A stretch of 64,000 bases of DNA, taken from the NCBI RefSeq assembly GCF_003184185.1, contig NZ_QHJG01000012.1, forward strand, positions 1,291 to 65,290, read 5' to 3'. Within the stretch, counting starts at the first letter, position 1. Each line of letters begins with the position of its first letter. Shown here piece by piece: positions 25,532 through 36,622 of this stretch. Position numbers and translations under genes: made by a program. The notes beneath the pieces are model-generated. The model was not told where the DNA came from, did not search any database, and saw nothing but the letters and a program-made list of their open reading frames with translations. Source of the DNA: Legionella qingyii. Its GTDB lineage: Bacteria > Pseudomonadota > Gammaproteobacteria > Legionellales > Legionellaceae.

Positions 25532-26619
25532 TAACTATTTTCCTTTGCAAATTCAGACATGAACTCTATGAGCGCATCAACTCCGGCCATGGGCATCGCA
25601 TTATAGAGACTGGCGCGAATGCCACCTATGAGTCGATGTCCCTTTAAACCGTACAAACCGCGTAGCTGGGCTAAATGTAGGAATTCATTCTCTAATTTAT
25701 CATTCTTAAGTGAAAAACAGACATTAACTATAGAACGAACCTCAGGATCTACATGAGTTGTATAAAAATCGGTGTTATCCAAATATTGATATAATTTAGC
25801 TGCCTTTTGACAATTAAGACGGTATATTTCTTCAACTCCGCCTTGAGCTTTTAACCAATCAAACATTTTGTCAGCTAAGTAGCAATTAAATACTGGTGAA
25901 GTAGCATAAAGTGAATGATGCTCAGCTTGAATTTTATAATTTAACATTGTTGGCACATGGGGAGTGGGTATTTTTTCTAATAGATCATCCCTAATAATTA
26001 CTATTGTTAACCCAGCATTCGCTATATTTTTCTGTGCTCCAGCAAAAATCAAACCAAAATTTCTAACATCTACAGGTTCACTAAGCAAAGCGGATGTCAT
26101 ATCAGCGATTAAAGTAATTCCCTTAGTGTTAGGAACATAAGGAAATCGTACTCCATTAACAGTTTCATTTGGAGTGTAATAAACATAAGATGTGTTTTCT
26201 TTTATATCCCAATTTTTCGGTTCAGGAATTGTTTTATAGCCATTTTGTTCATCACTGGCAATACAATAGGCCTTTTTTAAGTGTTGTGCTTCCAATAAAG
26301 CCATATGCGACCATACTCCAGTGACCAGATAGCCCGCCCGCTCCTCTGGACTTAAGAGATTCATTGGAATCATGGCAAATTGAGTACGGGCAGCTCCTCC
26401 CATAAATAACACATGATAATTTGAAGGTATAAAGAGCAATTCTCTTAAAGACTGCTCTGCATGATTTAAAAGAGCTGAAAACTCCGGGCTACGATGTCCA
26501 ACCTCAAGAACAGAAACGCCAAGATTTTGCCAATCAAGAAGCTCTTCTTGAGCTTCCTTAAGAATAGCCTCAGGAAGCATTGAAGGCCCTGCACCAAAAT
26601 TATAGACTCTAGTTGTCAT
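25531..26619 (-). CDS. serC: Phosphoserine aminotransferase
   Basis: PLP enzyme of serine and pyridoxine synthesis. [15 protein letters not shown] opens the protein, [14 protein letters not shown] forms part of the cofactor site, and [14 protein letters not shown] carries the Schiff-base lysine at about residue 187. [22 protein letters not shown] residues close the active site near the C-terminus. The ATG at 26619 is preferred (MTTRVYNFG); upstream in-frame starts lie inside gyrA. It overlaps the gyrA stop. Confidence 0.95.
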   Translation of the reverse strand: MTTRVYNFGAGPSMLPEAILKEAQEELLDWQNLGVSVLEVGHRSPEFSALLNHAEQSLRELLFIPSNYHVLFMGGAARTQFAMIPMNLLSPEERAGYLVTGVWSHMALLEAQHLKKAYCIASDEQNGYKTIPEPKNWDIKENTSYVYYTPNETVNGVRFPYVPNTKGITLIADMTSALLSEPVDVRNFGLIFAGAQKNIANAGLTIVIIRDDLLEKIPTPHVPTMLNYKIQAEHHSLYATSPVFNCYLADKMFDWLKAQGGVEEIYRLNCQKAAKLYQYLDNTDFYTTHVDPEVRSIVNVCFSLKNDKLENEFLHLAQLRGLYGLKGHRLIGGIRASLYNAMPMAGVDALIEFMSEFAKENS

Positions 26620-29197
26620 CGCCATTTTCTTCAATTTCAGTTTCTTCATTGGACTCGTTAGATTCCTCGCCTAAATCTTCAATTTTTTGCATGCCCACTA
26701 CTTTTTCACCTGGGCTAACATTAATCAATCGAACACCTTGCGTATTTCGACCAATTACGGACAATTCATCAACCTTAAATCGTACCAACGTACCTTTATC
26801 TGTAATTAACATTGCCTCATCTGCATCAGTAACTTGTACTGAACGCACAACTTTACCATTACGCTCACTTACCTGAATGGATATTACACCTTGTCCACCG
26901 CGACCAGAAACCCGATACTCTTCGATTGATGTGCGCTTTCCATATCCATTTTCTGTTGCAGTCAAAATAGTACCATCTGGATGAGCTACAACTAAGGATA
27001 TTACTGCTTGCCCCTCTTCGATGCGAATACCTCGTACGCCACGGGCGGTACGCCCCATAGGACGAACTTTATTTTCATCAAACCGCACCACTTTACCTGC
27101 ATCAGTGAATAGCATGATATCCTTACTACCATCGGTAATATCAACACCAACCAAACTGTCATCTTCATCCAGGTCTACAGCAATAATTCCATTAGATCTC
27201 GGTCTACTAAATGCATTTAAAGGTACTTTTTTAACCGTTCCTTTTTTAGTAGCCATAAAGACATAGTAACCTTCCTGATACTCCCGGACCGGTAGCATGG
27301 CATTAATTTCTTCGCCGTCAGCAAGTGGTAAAATATTAATAATCGGTCGACCACGAGAAATACGACTGGCTAAAGGAAGTTGATATGCTTTTAACCAATA
27401 AAGTTTTCCGAGATTAGAGAAGCAAAGCAATGTGTCATGCGTGCTAGCTATAACTAACCGAGAAACAAAATCCTCATCTTTAACATTTGTTGCGGATTTA
27501 CCCTTACCACCTCGACGTTGAGCCTGGTATGCACTTAGCGGTTGGTATTTTACATAGCCTTGATGCGACAGGGTTACCACTACATTTTCTTCAGTAATTA
27601 AGTCTTCGATTGTCAAATCTTCTTGTGATGCAGTGATTTCAGTACGACGTTCGTCGCCAAACTGAGTTTTTATCTCAATGAACTCATCACGAATCACCTG
27701 CATGAGTCGTTCCGGAGATGCCAATATCTCCATTAACTCACGAATCAATTGCAATAATTCCTCAAACTCGCCAAGAATTTTATCTTGTTCCAAAGCTGTT
27801 AAGCGATGGAGTCTTAATTCAAGAATAGCCTGAGCCTGAGCTTCTGATAGCTTATAGCCATCAGTCCCTAATCCAAACTCAGCGGTCAAATCATCAGGCC
27901 GAGAAGCATCAGAACCAGCTCTTTCCAACATCGTTTTAACCATGCCTGGTTGCCATAGCTTGGCAAGCAATGCTTCTTTAGCGTGTTGAGGGGTTGGTGA
28001 CTTTTTAATCAAGTCAATCATTTCATCAATATTGGCTAAAGCAATCCCCAAGCCTTCTAATAAATGAGCGCGAGCACGAGCTTTTTTCAGATCAAATAAG
28101 GTTCTTCTGGTTACAACTTCACGACGGTGTTTAATGAAATATTCAAGAATTTGTTTCAAGTTCAATGTACGTGGCTGTCCATCAACCAAGGCAACCATAT
28201 TAATTCCAAACACATTTTGCATTTGAGTATGAGCGTACAAATTATTTAAGATGACATCAGCTACTTCATTACGTTTAAGCTCGATAACGACTCGCATGCC
28301 TTGCTTATCAGACTCATCCCTAAGACCAGAAATTCCTTCAATTTTTTTATCGCGCACCAACTCAGCAATACGCTCAACCAGTCGAGCTTTATTTACTTGA
28401 TAAGGAAGCTCCGTAATAATAATAGATTGTCGTCCTGTATCTTCATCCGTTTCAATTTCTGTTCGGGCACGAATAATTGCGCGCCCTTTTCCTGTACGAT
28501 AACCTTGAATAATTCCAGCTCGGCCATTGATAATGGCTGCTGTTGGAAAGTCTGGACCAGGAATAATTTCCATAATGTCGTCCAAACTTAACTCAGGATC
28601 ATCAACAAGAGCAATGCAGGCATTAATAACTTCTGTAAGGTTGTGAGGTGGAATATTCGTCGCCATACCTACAGCAATACCTGAAGAACCATTAACTAAT
28701 AAATTGGGTACTCGTGAAGGTAAAACTACAGGAGCAAATTCGGTCTCATCATAGTTAGGGCTAAAGTCAACGGTCTCTTTCTCAAGATCCGCTAATAAAG
28801 CATGGGCTACCTTAGACATTCTTACTTCGGTATATCGCATTGCCGCCGGTGCGTCGCCATCTACAGAACCGAAGTTACCCTGACCATCTACCAAAAGATA
28901 ACGCATCGAAAAAGGTTGAGCCATACGAACTATGGTGTCATAAACTGCTGTATCGCCATGTGGATGATATTTACCGATCACATCCCCTACGACACGTGCA
29001 GATTTCTTATAGGGTTTATTCCAGTCATTGCCTAATTCACTCATTGCGAAAAGTACGCGTCGATGAACCGGTTTCAGTCCATCGCGAACGTCAGGCAAGG
29101 CTCTGCCTACGATAACACTCATCGCATAATCTAGGTAGGATTGTTTTAACTCATCTTCGATATTAACTGGCAAGATTTCTTTAGCTAGATAAACCAT
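26609..29197 (-). CDS. gyrA: DNA gyrase subunit A
   Basis: Breakage-reunion subunit of gyrase. With the start at ATG 29197 ([12 protein letters not shown]) the quinolone-resistance region falls in standard numbering: Thr83 and Asp87 in GDTAVYD, and the catalytic tyrosine at 122 in AMRYTEV. An ATG 126 bp further upstream is rejected because it breaks this register and has no family support. The C-terminal pinwheel carries the GyrA-box QRRGGKG near residue 550. The tail is acidic. Length 862. A Thr at 83 is, from memory, the wild-type state in L. pneumophila. Confidence 0.97.
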   Translation of the reverse strand: MVYLAKEILPVNIEDELKQSYLDYAMSVIVGRALPDVRDGLKPVHRRVLFAMSELGNDWNKPYKKSARVVGDVIGKYHPHGDTAVYDTIVRMAQPFSMRYLLVDGQGNFGSVDGDAPAAMRYTEVRMSKVAHALLADLEKETVDFSPNYDETEFAPVVLPSRVPNLLVNGSSGIAVGMATNIPPHNLTEVINACIALVDDPELSLDDIMEIIPGPDFPTAAIINGRAGIIQGYRTGKGRAIIRARTEIETDEDTGRQSIIITELPYQVNKARLVERIAELVRDKKIEGISGLRDESDKQGMRVVIELKRNEVADVILNNLYAHTQMQNVFGINMVALVDGQPRTLNLKQILEYFIKHRREVVTRRTLFDLKKARARAHLLEGLGIALANIDEMIDLIKKSPTPQHAKEALLAKLWQPGMVKTMLERAGSDASRPDDLTAEFGLGTDGYKLSEAQAQAILELRLHRLTALEQDKILGEFEELLQLIRELMEILASPERLMQVIRDEFIEIKTQFGDERRTEITASQEDLTIEDLITEENVVVTLSHQGYVKYQPLSAYQAQRRGGKGKSATNVKDEDFVSRLVIASTHDTLLCFSNLGKLYWLKAYQLPLASRISRGRPIINILPLADGEEINAMLPVREYQEGYYVFMATKKGTVKKVPLNAFSRPRSNGIIAVDLDEDDSLVGVDITDGSKDIMLFTDAGKVVRFDENKVRPMGRTARGVRGIRIEEGQAVISLVVAHPDGTILTATENGYGKRTSIEEYRVSGRGGQGVISIQVSERNGKVVRSVQVTDADEAMLITDKGTLVRFKVDELSVIGRNTQGVRLINVSPGEKVVGMQKIEDLGEESNESNEETEIEENGDDN

Positions 29198-29419
29198 AGT
29201 TTGGACGTATCCTTGACGATAAATTTTAATGATAAAGGATACCATACAGACGGATTTAATTAAATCATCTACATTAAAATGTACCCCAAGTACTGCACAA
29301 CAAGCAGTATTTTTCTGGGACAAGTGATAAAATACACACTAAATTTGGATTCTCGGCATAACAAAGATAAATTTGTTGGTTTATACTGTTATTCTTTGAA
29401 ATTCTAAACCATAATAAAA

Positions 29420-29449
29420 TTGACTGTAAGTGCTCATTTTGTATATAGT
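29420..29449 (+). promoter_or_regulatory. Sigma-70-like promoter of gltA
   Basis: TTGACT at 29420-29425 and TATAGT at 29444-29449 are separated by 18 nt. They lie 40 bp before the gltA ATG on the gltA strand. Both hexamers are close to consensus. Confidence 0.55.
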
Positions 29450-29488
29450 GCCGGCACAAACAAATGAATCCTTTTATCAGGAGAAGCA

Positions 29489-30760
29489 ATGACAAAAAAA
29501 ACAGCTAAACTTAGCATTGAAGGCCAAGAGCCACTGGAATTACCTGTATATACACCTACGTTAGGGAATGATGTGATTGATATCACACAACTAGGTGCGC
29601 GTGGCGTTTTTACCTTTGATCAAGGTTTTTTATCAACTGCCTCCTGTGAATCTAAAATCACCTATATAGATGGTGATAAAGGGATATTACTTTATCGAGG
29701 CTATCCAATCGAACAATTAGCTGAAAAAAAAGATTTTCTTGATGTAAGTTATCTTTTGCTCAATGGCGAACTTCCTAACGCCGAAGAGAAGAAAAAATTT
29801 GTTAATTTAATTAACAACCACACTATGGTACATCAACAAATGTATCAATTTTTAAATGGTTTCCGTCGTGACGCACATCCTATGGCAATTATGGTAGGAA
29901 TGGTTGGTGCTTTATCTGCGTTTTATCATGACACCATGGATTTAAATAATGCGGAAGATCGCTTTATTTCTGCAATACGCATGGTTGCAAAAATGCCGAC
30001 CTTCGCGGCAATGAGTTATAAATACTCAATAGGACTACCCTATATCTATCCGCAAAATAAAATGTCTTATGCCGAAAACTTCTTACATATGATGTTTAGC
30101 GTTCCCACAGAAGAATCAACTCCAGATCCAGTTCTGGTTCGCGCAATGGATACTATCTTTATTTTACATGCGGATCATGAACAAAATGCTTCTACATCGA
30201 CTGTTCGCCTTGCTGGATCAACAGGAGCGAATCCTTTTGCATGTATTTCTGCAGGAATCGGTGCATTATGGGGACCTGCTCATGGCGGTGCAAATGAAGC
30301 TTGTCTTAATATGCTCAAAGAAATTGGAAGCGTTGATCGCATTCAACATTATATCAAGCGCGCAAAAGATAAAGATGATCCATTCCGATTAATGGGATTC
30401 GGTCATCGAGTTTATAAGAGCTACGACCCTAGAGCAAAAGTGATGCGCCAAACCTGCTATGATGTATTGGAAGCGGTAGGTGCAAAAGATGCTCCATTAT
30501 TCAAGCTTGCTATGGAACTTGAACGTATCGCCCTCGAAGATGATTATTTCATTGAGAAAAAACTTTATCCCAATGTTGACTTCTATTCAGGTCTTACTTT
30601 AAGCGCTATAGGAATTCCAACAAATATGTTTACAGTAGTCTTTGCTTTAGCTCGTACTGTTGGTTGGATGAGCCATTGGATGGAAATGGTTGCCACTAAA
30701 TCACGAATTGGTAGACCACGCCAGCTTTATACTGGTGAAAAGACAAGAAATGTTCCATAA
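29489..30760 (+). CDS. gltA: Citrate synthase
   Basis: Condenses acetyl-CoA and oxaloacetate at the entry of the TCA cycle. The type II hexameric form is indicated by length (423) and by the N-terminal domain ([17 protein letters not shown]). The active-site residues are visible in [13 protein letters not shown] (His), [18 protein letters not shown] (His) and VDFYSGL (Asp). AGGAG precedes the ATG by 6 nt. It reads away from gyrA and ends facing glpK. Confidence 0.97.
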   Translation: MTKKTAKLSIEGQEPLELPVYTPTLGNDVIDITQLGARGVFTFDQGFLSTASCESKITYIDGDKGILLYRGYPIEQLAEKKDFLDVSYLLLNGELPNAEEKKKFVNLINNHTMVHQQMYQFLNGFRRDAHPMAIMVGMVGALSAFYHDTMDLNNAEDRFISAIRMVAKMPTFAAMSYKYSIGLPYIYPQNKMSYAENFLHMMFSVPTEESTPDPVLVRAMDTIFILHADHEQNASTSTVRLAGSTGANPFACISAGIGALWGPAHGGANEACLNMLKEIGSVDRIQHYIKRAKDKDDPFRLMGFGHRVYKSYDPRAKVMRQTCYDVLEAVGAKDAPLFKLAMELERIALEDDYFIEKKLYPNVDFYSGLTLSAIGIPTNMFTVVFALARTVGWMSHWMEMVATKSRIGRPRQLYTGEKTRNVP

Positions 30761-30773
30761 ATTTATGGATGTA

Positions 30774-30823
30774 TAACCTGGATTCAGGTTACAACAGTCG
30801 TTCCCCCCGAAAGCGGGAACGAC
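30774..30823. terminator. Two stem-loops after gltA
   Basis: TAACCTG (30774-30780) pairs with CAGGTTA (30785-30791) around a 4-nt loop. Next, GTCGTTCCC (30797-30805) pairs with GGGAACGAC (30815-30823). Both stems are perfect and lie between convergent gltA and glpK. No immediate U-tract follows, so they may be repeats acting as transcript ends. The second resembles widespread GTTCCC/GGGAAC intergenic repeats. Confidence 0.55.
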
Positions 30824-30866
30824 TCTCAGTCATTCTATTCGTAAAAATCTCATAACTAATGCATGT

Positions 30867-32333
30867 TTACTTTTTTATTTTTTGTAAAGCCCGAGCCCAA
30901 CCACGATAGTCCCGCTCTACTTGCTCCAAAGACCTTTGTGGTTTAAATGCTTGCTCTACATCCCAAATTTCATGCAGCTCATCCAGCGAATTAAAAATTC
31001 CGTAACCCAAAGCCGCTAATATTGCTGCACCCTTTGCAGTTGTTTCGATATCTTTGGGTTTTTGTATCTCTAATTGACATTGATCTGCTAAAAATTGTAA
31101 AAACCAACTATTGACCGCCATGCCACCGTCAACTCGCAATAGCGATAAATCCAATTGGCTATCCTCTCTCATACAAAAACATACTTCACGAGTTTGATAA
31201 CAAACACCTTCTAATGCGGCGCGGGCAAAATGGGCCCTATTAGTGGATAAATTCAAACCGACCATAGATGCTCCTGGTGATGATAACCAATGTGGTGCAC
31301 CTAAACCTGTAAATGCTGAAACTAAATAAACCCCTTCATTGCCCGTCAATGAGCTGGCTAAGATCTCAGTTTCATCATAGCTTATTATTAACTTCATTGA
31401 ATCACGTAGCCATTTTACAGTAGTACCTGCATGATAAATACTACCCTCTAACCCGTATACTGTTTGTCCTTGAATCTTATAAGCAATTGTTGTTAAAAGT
31501 TTATGCTGTGATAATACTGGCTTATTACCTGTATTAAGTAATAAAAATGCACCCGTTCCAAAAGTAGCTTTTACCATTCCCATTTTAAAACAGCCTTGGC
31601 CAATTAAAGCGGCTTGCTGATCACCTGCAACTCCCGTAATCGGTAACTCAATACCAAGCCACTGTTTATCAATCAGCCCAAAGCGACTATCACTCGCGCA
31701 AACCTTAGGTAATACAGACTCGGGTATTTTAAAATAATCGAGTAAATCTAAATCCCATTGTTCTTTTTTGATGTTAAACAGCATCGTTCTCGATGCATTT
31801 GTCACATCGGTTAAATGCAAATGCTCTGTAGTTAAACGCCAAATAAGAAAGCTATCAATGGTACCAAACGCTAAGTCACCTTTATTCACCAGCTTCTTAG
31901 CTTCTGCATTATTTTCTAAAAGCCATTTTAATTTGGTTGCAGAAAAATAGGGATCTGCAATTAAACCGGTTTTCTCTTGTATCATAGATTCATCAATTGC
32001 CAAGGTTTGGCAATATTCTGCTGTTCTGCGATCTTGCCATACAATAGCTGGAGCAACACATTTGCCTGTTTTTTTATCCCAGATTACTGTAGTTTCCCTT
32101 TGGTTTGTCAAACCACAACATACTATTTGATCTGTTGGAACTTTAGCTATCACATCACGCATGGCAGTTAAGGTTTTTCGCCATATTTCTTCTGGGTCAT
32201 GCTCTACCCAACCTGTTTGAGGATAATATTGAGTGAGCGGATATTGACTACTAGCAACTAAGTCTCCCGATACATTATATATCATGGCACGAGTACTGCT
32301 CGTTCCTTGATCAATTGCAAGTAAATAATTCAT
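30867..32333 (-). CDS. glpK: Glycerol kinase
   Basis: FGGY-family kinase making glycerol-3-phosphate. The start is set at ATG 32333 (MNYLLAIDQGTSSTRAM). The open frame extends 216 bp further upstream, but that part overlaps divergent glpD and does not resemble GlpK. GLTNQRETTVIWD, GVAGDQQAALIGQGC, ATFGTGAFLLLN and RVDGGMAVNSWFLQFLADQ are typical family blocks. Length 488. glpD diverges from the same 73-bp gap, so the two genes may share control. Confidence 0.95.
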   Translation of the reverse strand: MNYLLAIDQGTSSTRAMIYNVSGDLVASSQYPLTQYYPQTGWVEHDPEEIWRKTLTAMRDVIAKVPTDQIVCCGLTNQRETTVIWDKKTGKCVAPAIVWQDRRTAEYCQTLAIDESMIQEKTGLIADPYFSATKLKWLLENNAEAKKLVNKGDLAFGTIDSFLIWRLTTEHLHLTDVTNASRTMLFNIKKEQWDLDLLDYFKIPESVLPKVCASDSRFGLIDKQWLGIELPITGVAGDQQAALIGQGCFKMGMVKATFGTGAFLLLNTGNKPVLSQHKLLTTIAYKIQGQTVYGLEGSIYHAGTTVKWLRDSMKLIISYDETEILASSLTGNEGVYLVSAFTGLGAPHWLSSPGASMVGLNLSTNRAHFARAALEGVCYQTREVCFCMREDSQLDLSLLRVDGGMAVNSWFLQFLADQCQLEIQKPKDIETTAKGAAILAALGYGIFNSLDELHEIWDVEQAFKPQRSLEQVERDYRGWARALQKIKK

Positions 32334-32363
32334 TGTTGCAGAGTTCCTTGTCCCAACTATTAT

Positions 32364-32384
32364 GTGTATATTGATAAGTGTATA
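32364..32384. promoter_or_regulatory. GTGTATA direct repeat in glpK-glpD gap
   Basis: GTGTATA occurs at 32364-32370 and 32378-32384, a 14-bp period, in the short divergent gap between glpK and glpD. It may be a regulator site or part of the glpD promoter. It is short and AT-rich, so weak evidence. Confidence 0.2.
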
Positions 32385-32406
32385 CCTTTTTTCTGGAGAC
32401 CAAAAT

Positions 32407-33927
32407 ATGAATTCGGTTTTTGATGTTGCAATTATTGGCGGCGGCATCAATGGCTGTGGCTGTGCTGCAGATGCAGCATTAAGAGGATTATCTGTGGTGC
32501 TCTTGGAACAGGATGATTTAGCTTCTAAAACATCCTCAAGCAGTACCAAGCTTATTCATGGCGGATTAAGATATTTAGAAAATTATGAATTTAGCCTGGT
32601 TAGAAAAGCAATAACTGAACGACAAAGACTTTTAGACCTGGCACCACATTTAGTACATCCGCAAGCACTCGTTCTCCCCTATGAAAAACACATGCGTTCT
32701 CCTTGGTTTTTGCGTTTGGGTTTATTCATTTATGATCATTTAAGTGGAAAAAATCGTTTACCTAAATGCAAAATGATTTATAGGAAAAGTAAAAAGGATT
32801 ATTTTGACTCCCTCATCGATGAACTGAATATAGGTTTTCTATTTTATGATGCAGTTACTGATGATGCTCGCTTAACCATTGTTAATGCACTCCAAGCCAA
32901 AAATCATGGGGCAAGCATACGAACTCACTCAACAGTAATTCATACAGAAGTAGTCAATAATTTGTGGCAATTAACTATACAGCCTAAATCTGGTTCAAAT
33001 TATATGCTTTATGCTAAATCAGTAATTAATGCAGCAGGACCATGGGTTAAATCAGTCGAAGAACTTACTAAAATTCCAGATCGGCAAAAAGTCAGTTTAA
33101 TTAAAGGAAGTCATATTATCGTACCCCAAATCTATGAAGGGAATCACGCCTATTTATTACAACATCAAGACAAACGTATCATCTTTGTTATTCCTTATCA
33201 TGGGTTTAGTATGATAGGCACAACTGATATCCCATTAACTGATAATCCTGATGATGCGAGTATTAGCAATCAAGAAATTCATTATTTAATTGATTTAGTT
33301 AATTCATATTTTAAATGCAAGATATCCCAAGAGGATATTATTTACACTTGGAGTGGCGTCCGCGCTTTACTTGCTGATGAGAATAAGGAAGCCAGGGCTT
33401 TAAGTCGCGACTATTCATATGTAGTCCACCATAAACCGGCTCCAATCGTTACAATCTATGGAGGAAAAATTACCACCTACCGCCAATTGGCAGAAGAAGT
33501 CATAAACCAGCTTAATCAAACTTTTCCAAAGATTAGTCCATCGATTACGGCATCAACTCCTCTGCCTGGAGCAATTTTTGAAGGAATGAATTTTGAGCAG
33601 TATATGCATTATGCTAAAAAGAAATATGGATGGATGGATCCAAACTTACTGAACCGTTATTTATATACTTATGGAAGTCGCATGGAGCTATTTCTTGCCA
33701 CCTGTAATAATCAGGAATCCTTAGGGAAAAAATACTGCACTCACCTATATCAAGTTGAAGTAGACTATTTGATTTTAGAGGAGTGGGCACAAAATTGTGA
33801 CGATATACTCAAACGACGAACCAAACTCGACTTAATCATTGATGAACGAGGCAGGAAGGAACTCGCAAATTACTTATCACGAGTTACTTCGTTTCCTTCT
33901 GTTGAAGTTCCTCTTTTATTGCACTAA
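32407..33927 (+). CDS. glpD: Aerobic glycerol-3-phosphate dehydrogenase
   Basis: Membrane-associated FAD enzyme that oxidises glycerol-3-phosphate to dihydroxyacetone phosphate and feeds electrons to quinone. The FAD-binding site DVAIIGGGINGCG is at residues 6-18, followed by TSSSSTKLIHGGLRYLENYE. The ATG at 32407 is chosen because GGAG lies upstream and the N-terminus then matches the family; an upstream ATG at 32362 adds 15 unrelated residues. Its 506 residues end inside the 3' end of the opposing thioredoxin gene (44-bp overlap). Confidence 0.94.
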   Translation: MNSVFDVAIIGGGINGCGCAADAALRGLSVVLLEQDDLASKTSSSSTKLIHGGLRYLENYEFSLVRKAITERQRLLDLAPHLVHPQALVLPYEKHMRSPWFLRLGLFIYDHLSGKNRLPKCKMIYRKSKKDYFDSLIDELNIGFLFYDAVTDDARLTIVNALQAKNHGASIRTHSTVIHTEVVNNLWQLTIQPKSGSNYMLYAKSVINAAGPWVKSVEELTKIPDRQKVSLIKGSHIIVPQIYEGNHAYLLQHQDKRIIFVIPYHGFSMIGTTDIPLTDNPDDASISNQEIHYLIDLVNSYFKCKISQEDIIYTWSGVRALLADENKEARALSRDYSYVVHHKPAPIVTIYGGKITTYRQLAEEVINQLNQTFPKISPSITASTPLPGAIFEGMNFEQYMHYAKKKYGWMDPNLLNRYLYTYGSRMELFLATCNNQESLGKKYCTHLYQVEVDYLILEEWAQNCDDILKRRTKLDLIIDERGRKELANYLSRVTSFPSVEVPLLLH

Positions 33928-34249
33928 CATCAACTGCTAGTGCTTGCTCAACCAATTCTTTTAAGGTAGAAGCTGGCATACTGCCAGCATTCGAGTAAAT
34001 GACAATCCCTTCTTTGAATACCATCAGATGAGGGATTGAGCGTATTTCAAAAAAATCAGACAATTGTTGTTCTGCTTCAATATTAACTTTAGCAAATTTT
34101 ATATTAGGGAACTGCTCAGCTACCTGCTCATAAACCTTAGAAAATTGTTTACATGGCGCGCACCAGTCAGCCCAAAAATCAATGAATACAATGCTATTAT
34201 CATCAATTAAAGATTGGAATTCTGCACTGGATACATTGAGGCTGGTCAT
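33884..34249 (-). CDS. Thioredoxin-family protein
   Basis: Small thioredoxin fold with the classic active site WCAPCK (Cys30, Cys33) and a cis-proline in [11 protein letters not shown] near residue 76. It is 121 residues long, with about 15 extra C-terminal residues rich in Lys and Glu compared with E. coli TrxA. No signal peptide, so cytoplasmic. Its start overlaps the adk stop (ATGA) and its last 44 bp overlap glpD tail to tail. It may be a second thioredoxin rather than the main TrxA. Confidence 0.88.
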   Translation of the reverse strand: MTSLNVSSAEFQSLIDDNSIVFIDFWADWCAPCKQFSKVYEQVAEQFPNIKFAKVNIEAEQQLSDFFEIRSIPHLMVFKEGIVIYSNAGSMPASTLKELVEQALAVDVSAIKEELQQKETK

Positions 34250-34914
34250 ATTGCTTCCTTAATTTCAATTGAGTTAACAATTTTTTGAAAAACGTCATCT
34301 ACATCACCAGTACCACAAATACTATGAAACTCAGGAGCGCTTTGATCACCACTCTCAGCCCATGACTTATAGTAATTAACTAAAGGTGCCGTTTGACTGC
34401 GATAAACTTCGAGACGTTTTCTTACCGTTTCTTCTTTATCATCTTCACGTTGAATTAAAGCGTCACCAGTAATATCGTCTATCCCCTCACGTTTGGGAGG
34501 ATGGTTTTGGATATGATAAACACGACCTGAAGGCTGATGGATTCGTCTCCCACTGATTCGTTTGATAATTTCCTCATCATCCACAGCAATTTCAATCACA
34601 TGATCTAAATAAATTCCTGCTTGTTTTAGAGCATCTGCCTGCACAATTGTTCTGGGGAAACCATCAAAAAGAAACCCTTTCGCACAATCACTCTTTTTTA
34701 AACGCTCTTTAACTAATCCAATAATAATCTCATCGGATACTAGACCACCTGTTTCCATAATTTTTTTAGCACTTAGCCCTAAGGGAGTTCCCTGTGCAAT
34801 AGCTGCACGCAGCATATCACCAGTGGAGATTTGCGGAATTTGATAACGTTCAATCAAACGCAAAGCCTGGGTTCCTTTTCCAGCGCCCGGCCCACCCAAA
34901 AGCATTAATCGCAT
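34246..34914 (-). CDS. adk: Adenylate kinase
   Basis: Interconverts ATP + AMP and 2 ADP. The P-loop [11 protein letters not shown] is at residues 7-17, STGDMLRAA binds AMP, and [16 protein letters not shown] and the LID segment [14 protein letters not shown] are intact. The long-LID bacterial form has 222 residues. The LID lacks the zinc cysteines, as is normal in gammaproteobacteria. AAGGAG stands 8 nt before the ATG. A palindrome lies just upstream. Confidence 0.97.
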   Translation of the reverse strand: MRLMLLGGPGAGKGTQALRLIERYQIPQISTGDMLRAAIAQGTPLGLSAKKIMETGGLVSDEIIIGLVKERLKKSDCAKGFLFDGFPRTIVQADALKQAGIYLDHVIEIAVDDEEIIKRISGRRIHQPSGRVYHIQNHPPKREGIDDITGDALIQREDDKEETVRKRLEVYRSQTAPLVNYYKSWAESGDQSAPEFHSICGTGDVDDVFQKIVNSIEIKEAI

Positions 34915-34933
34915 TAAAAACTCCTTAGTGATC

Positions 34934-34958
34934 TATATCAGTTTTGATTACTGATATA
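34934..34958. promoter_or_regulatory. TATATCAG/CTGATATA palindrome upstream of adk
   Basis: Perfect 8-bp arms at 34934-34941 and 34951-34958, with a 9-nt spacer, start 20 bp upstream of the adk ATG. Could be an operator or a leader hairpin. Confidence 0.3.
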
Positions 34959-35038
34959 TTATTACTTATTAAACTATATAAATTCAAATGCAACCCCAAA
35001 TCTAATTCATTAATCCAGGGTTACCACCTTTTAAAACA

Positions 35039-35659
35039 CTAAAACCAAGATATTGATTTTAATGATCTTTTACACGAATTCAGCTGCATTGCATAAAGTT
35101 GCGAACGTGCTTTTACTTTACGTGCAACAGGCATTAACCATGATTTTCTCAAATAAGTTCTACGCTGATAACCACCTATACCTTCATGATAGGCCAAATA
35201 AAGCGCATAAGCATCTGTTCGAGGAATTCTTGCTTTTTTATAAGCTTCATTTGCATACCAACCAATAAAATCGACACCATCAGCAAAGTTATCACGTGAA
35301 GCAAACCAACCACCACAATTTTGTTTATAATGACTCCATGTTCCATGTAATGCTTGGGTGTACCCATAAGCTGACGAAGGTCTTTTCCAGGGAATGATAC
35401 AAAAAAGCTTCTTACGTGGTGGCCGAGCTCGAGCATTAAATTTTGATTCTTGATGAATAATAGCCATTTGTACAGGAATGGGAACCAGCCATCGGCGCTC
35501 AACATCCTTAGCATCTCGATACCACTTGGGATGCTGCTTAAATATACTACACAGATTGTTTATATCTGCAGGGGGATGACTAACACAAGCAGTAAGAAAA
35601 AAAGTAAACAACAAAACAACTATACGTAATTTCTTAAAAATTTGTAATAAAGCGTCCAT
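35039..35659 (-). CDS. SLT-type transglycosylase-like lipoprotein
   Basis: Predicted lipoprotein (lipobox LTAC, Cys25) with a soluble lytic transglycosylase-like domain. The catalytic glutamate is in IHQESKFNARA at about residue 71; AYGYTQALHGTW and YLAYHEGIGGY match the later motifs of the fold. It would cut or remodel peptidoglycan from the outer-membrane side. It is 206 residues and has a basic C-terminus. It stands alone between adk and a divergent exonuclease gene. The family is not assigned to a named Mlt. Confidence 0.75.
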   Translation of the reverse strand: MDALLQIFKKLRIVVLLFTFFLTACVSHPPADINNLCSIFKQHPKWYRDAKDVERRWLVPIPVQMAIIHQESKFNARARPPRKKLFCIIPWKRPSSAYGYTQALHGTWSHYKQNCGGWFASRDNFADGVDFIGWYANEAYKKARIPRTDAYALYLAYHEGIGGYQRRTYLRKSWLMPVARKVKARSQLYAMQLNSCKRSLKSISWF

Positions 35660-35823
35660 GAGCGACCAAACAATAAAAAGATCATTTTAACAAATTTGAT
35701 AACTACAATCTACGCTTGCATGAGGAACTCAAGATATGCTTTTGTATCTAAAAATAAACTACTACTTCCCTGCTTTACCCCATGTTAAGATATAGCTTAA
35801 TCAAAATAAGTTAAGCTGAACCA

Positions 35824-36594
35824 ATGACCATTCTTGTATTTGATATAGAAACAATTCCCGATGTTGAAGCTGGCCGTAATTTATATGACTTACATGGGCT
35901 ATCAGATAAGGACACGGCTGAAGCAATGTTTGCATTACGTCGAGCTAAGGTAGGTAACGATTTCTTACCTCATTATTTACAAAAAATTTGCGCTATTTCT
36001 TTAGTTATGAGTCATGGCTCACAAATAAAAGTTTGGTCTTTAGGCGATGAATCATCTGATGAAAAAGAATTAATAACCCGATTTTTTTCTGGAATTGACA
36101 AACATACCCCAACTTTAGTCAGTTGGAATGGTAGTGGCTTTGATTTGCCTGTGCTACATTATCGCGCCTTGCTACACGGAATTACAGCACCTACCTATTG
36201 GGAAATCGGTGAAAATCAACAGAATTTTCGTTGGAACAATTATTTAAGTCGATTTCATTACCGACATATTGATCTCATGGATGTTATTGCAGGATATCAA
36301 AATAAAGCTTTTGCTCCCCTGGATGAAATCTCTAGCATGCTCGGATTCCCTGGGAAAATGGGGATGAGTGGTTCTAAAGTATGGGAACAATATTCATTAG
36401 GTCAACTAAAAAGTATTCGTGATTATTGTGAAACAGATGTACTCAATACTTACTGTGTTTTTTTACGATTTGAACTAATGCGCGGCGTGCTTCAAAATGA
36501 TGAATATAACCATGCACTGGAATTACTCAAAATATATTTAAAATCCGAGCAAGAAAAAAAACACCTACAAGAATTTTTAAACAACATGGCATAA
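35824..36594 (+). CDS. Predicted 3'-5' exonuclease, PolB-like
   Basis: Ribonuclease H-fold exonuclease of the PolB-like type (DNA_pol_B_exo2). The first metal-binding motif DIET contains Asp7 and Glu9. SWNGSGFDLPVLHYRAL supplies the second aspartate, HIDLMD a third, and YCETDVLNTY the last near residue 210. Length 256 is typical of the stand-alone family. Physiological role unknown. It is a single gene ending at a strong inverted repeat. Confidence 0.82.
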   Translation: MTILVFDIETIPDVEAGRNLYDLHGLSDKDTAEAMFALRRAKVGNDFLPHYLQKICAISLVMSHGSQIKVWSLGDESSDEKELITRFFSGIDKHTPTLVSWNGSGFDLPVLHYRALLHGITAPTYWEIGENQQNFRWNNYLSRFHYRHIDLMDVIAGYQNKAFAPLDEISSMLGFPGKMGMSGSKVWEQYSLGQLKSIRDYCETDVLNTYCVFLRFELMRGVLQNDEYNHALELLKIYLKSEQEKKHLQEFLNNMA

Positions 36595-36622
36595 AACAGT
36601 CGTAAGCAGATGTTTTCGCTTG

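Noticed and set aside
29198..29323. N-terminal extension of the gyrA frame
   Set aside because: Trimming to MVYLAKEI puts Thr83, Asp87 and Tyr122 in standard positions.
32334..32549. N-terminal extension of the glpK frame
   Set aside because: It lies over the start of divergent glpD and shows no GlpK similarity; MNYLLAIDQGTSS is the real N-terminus.
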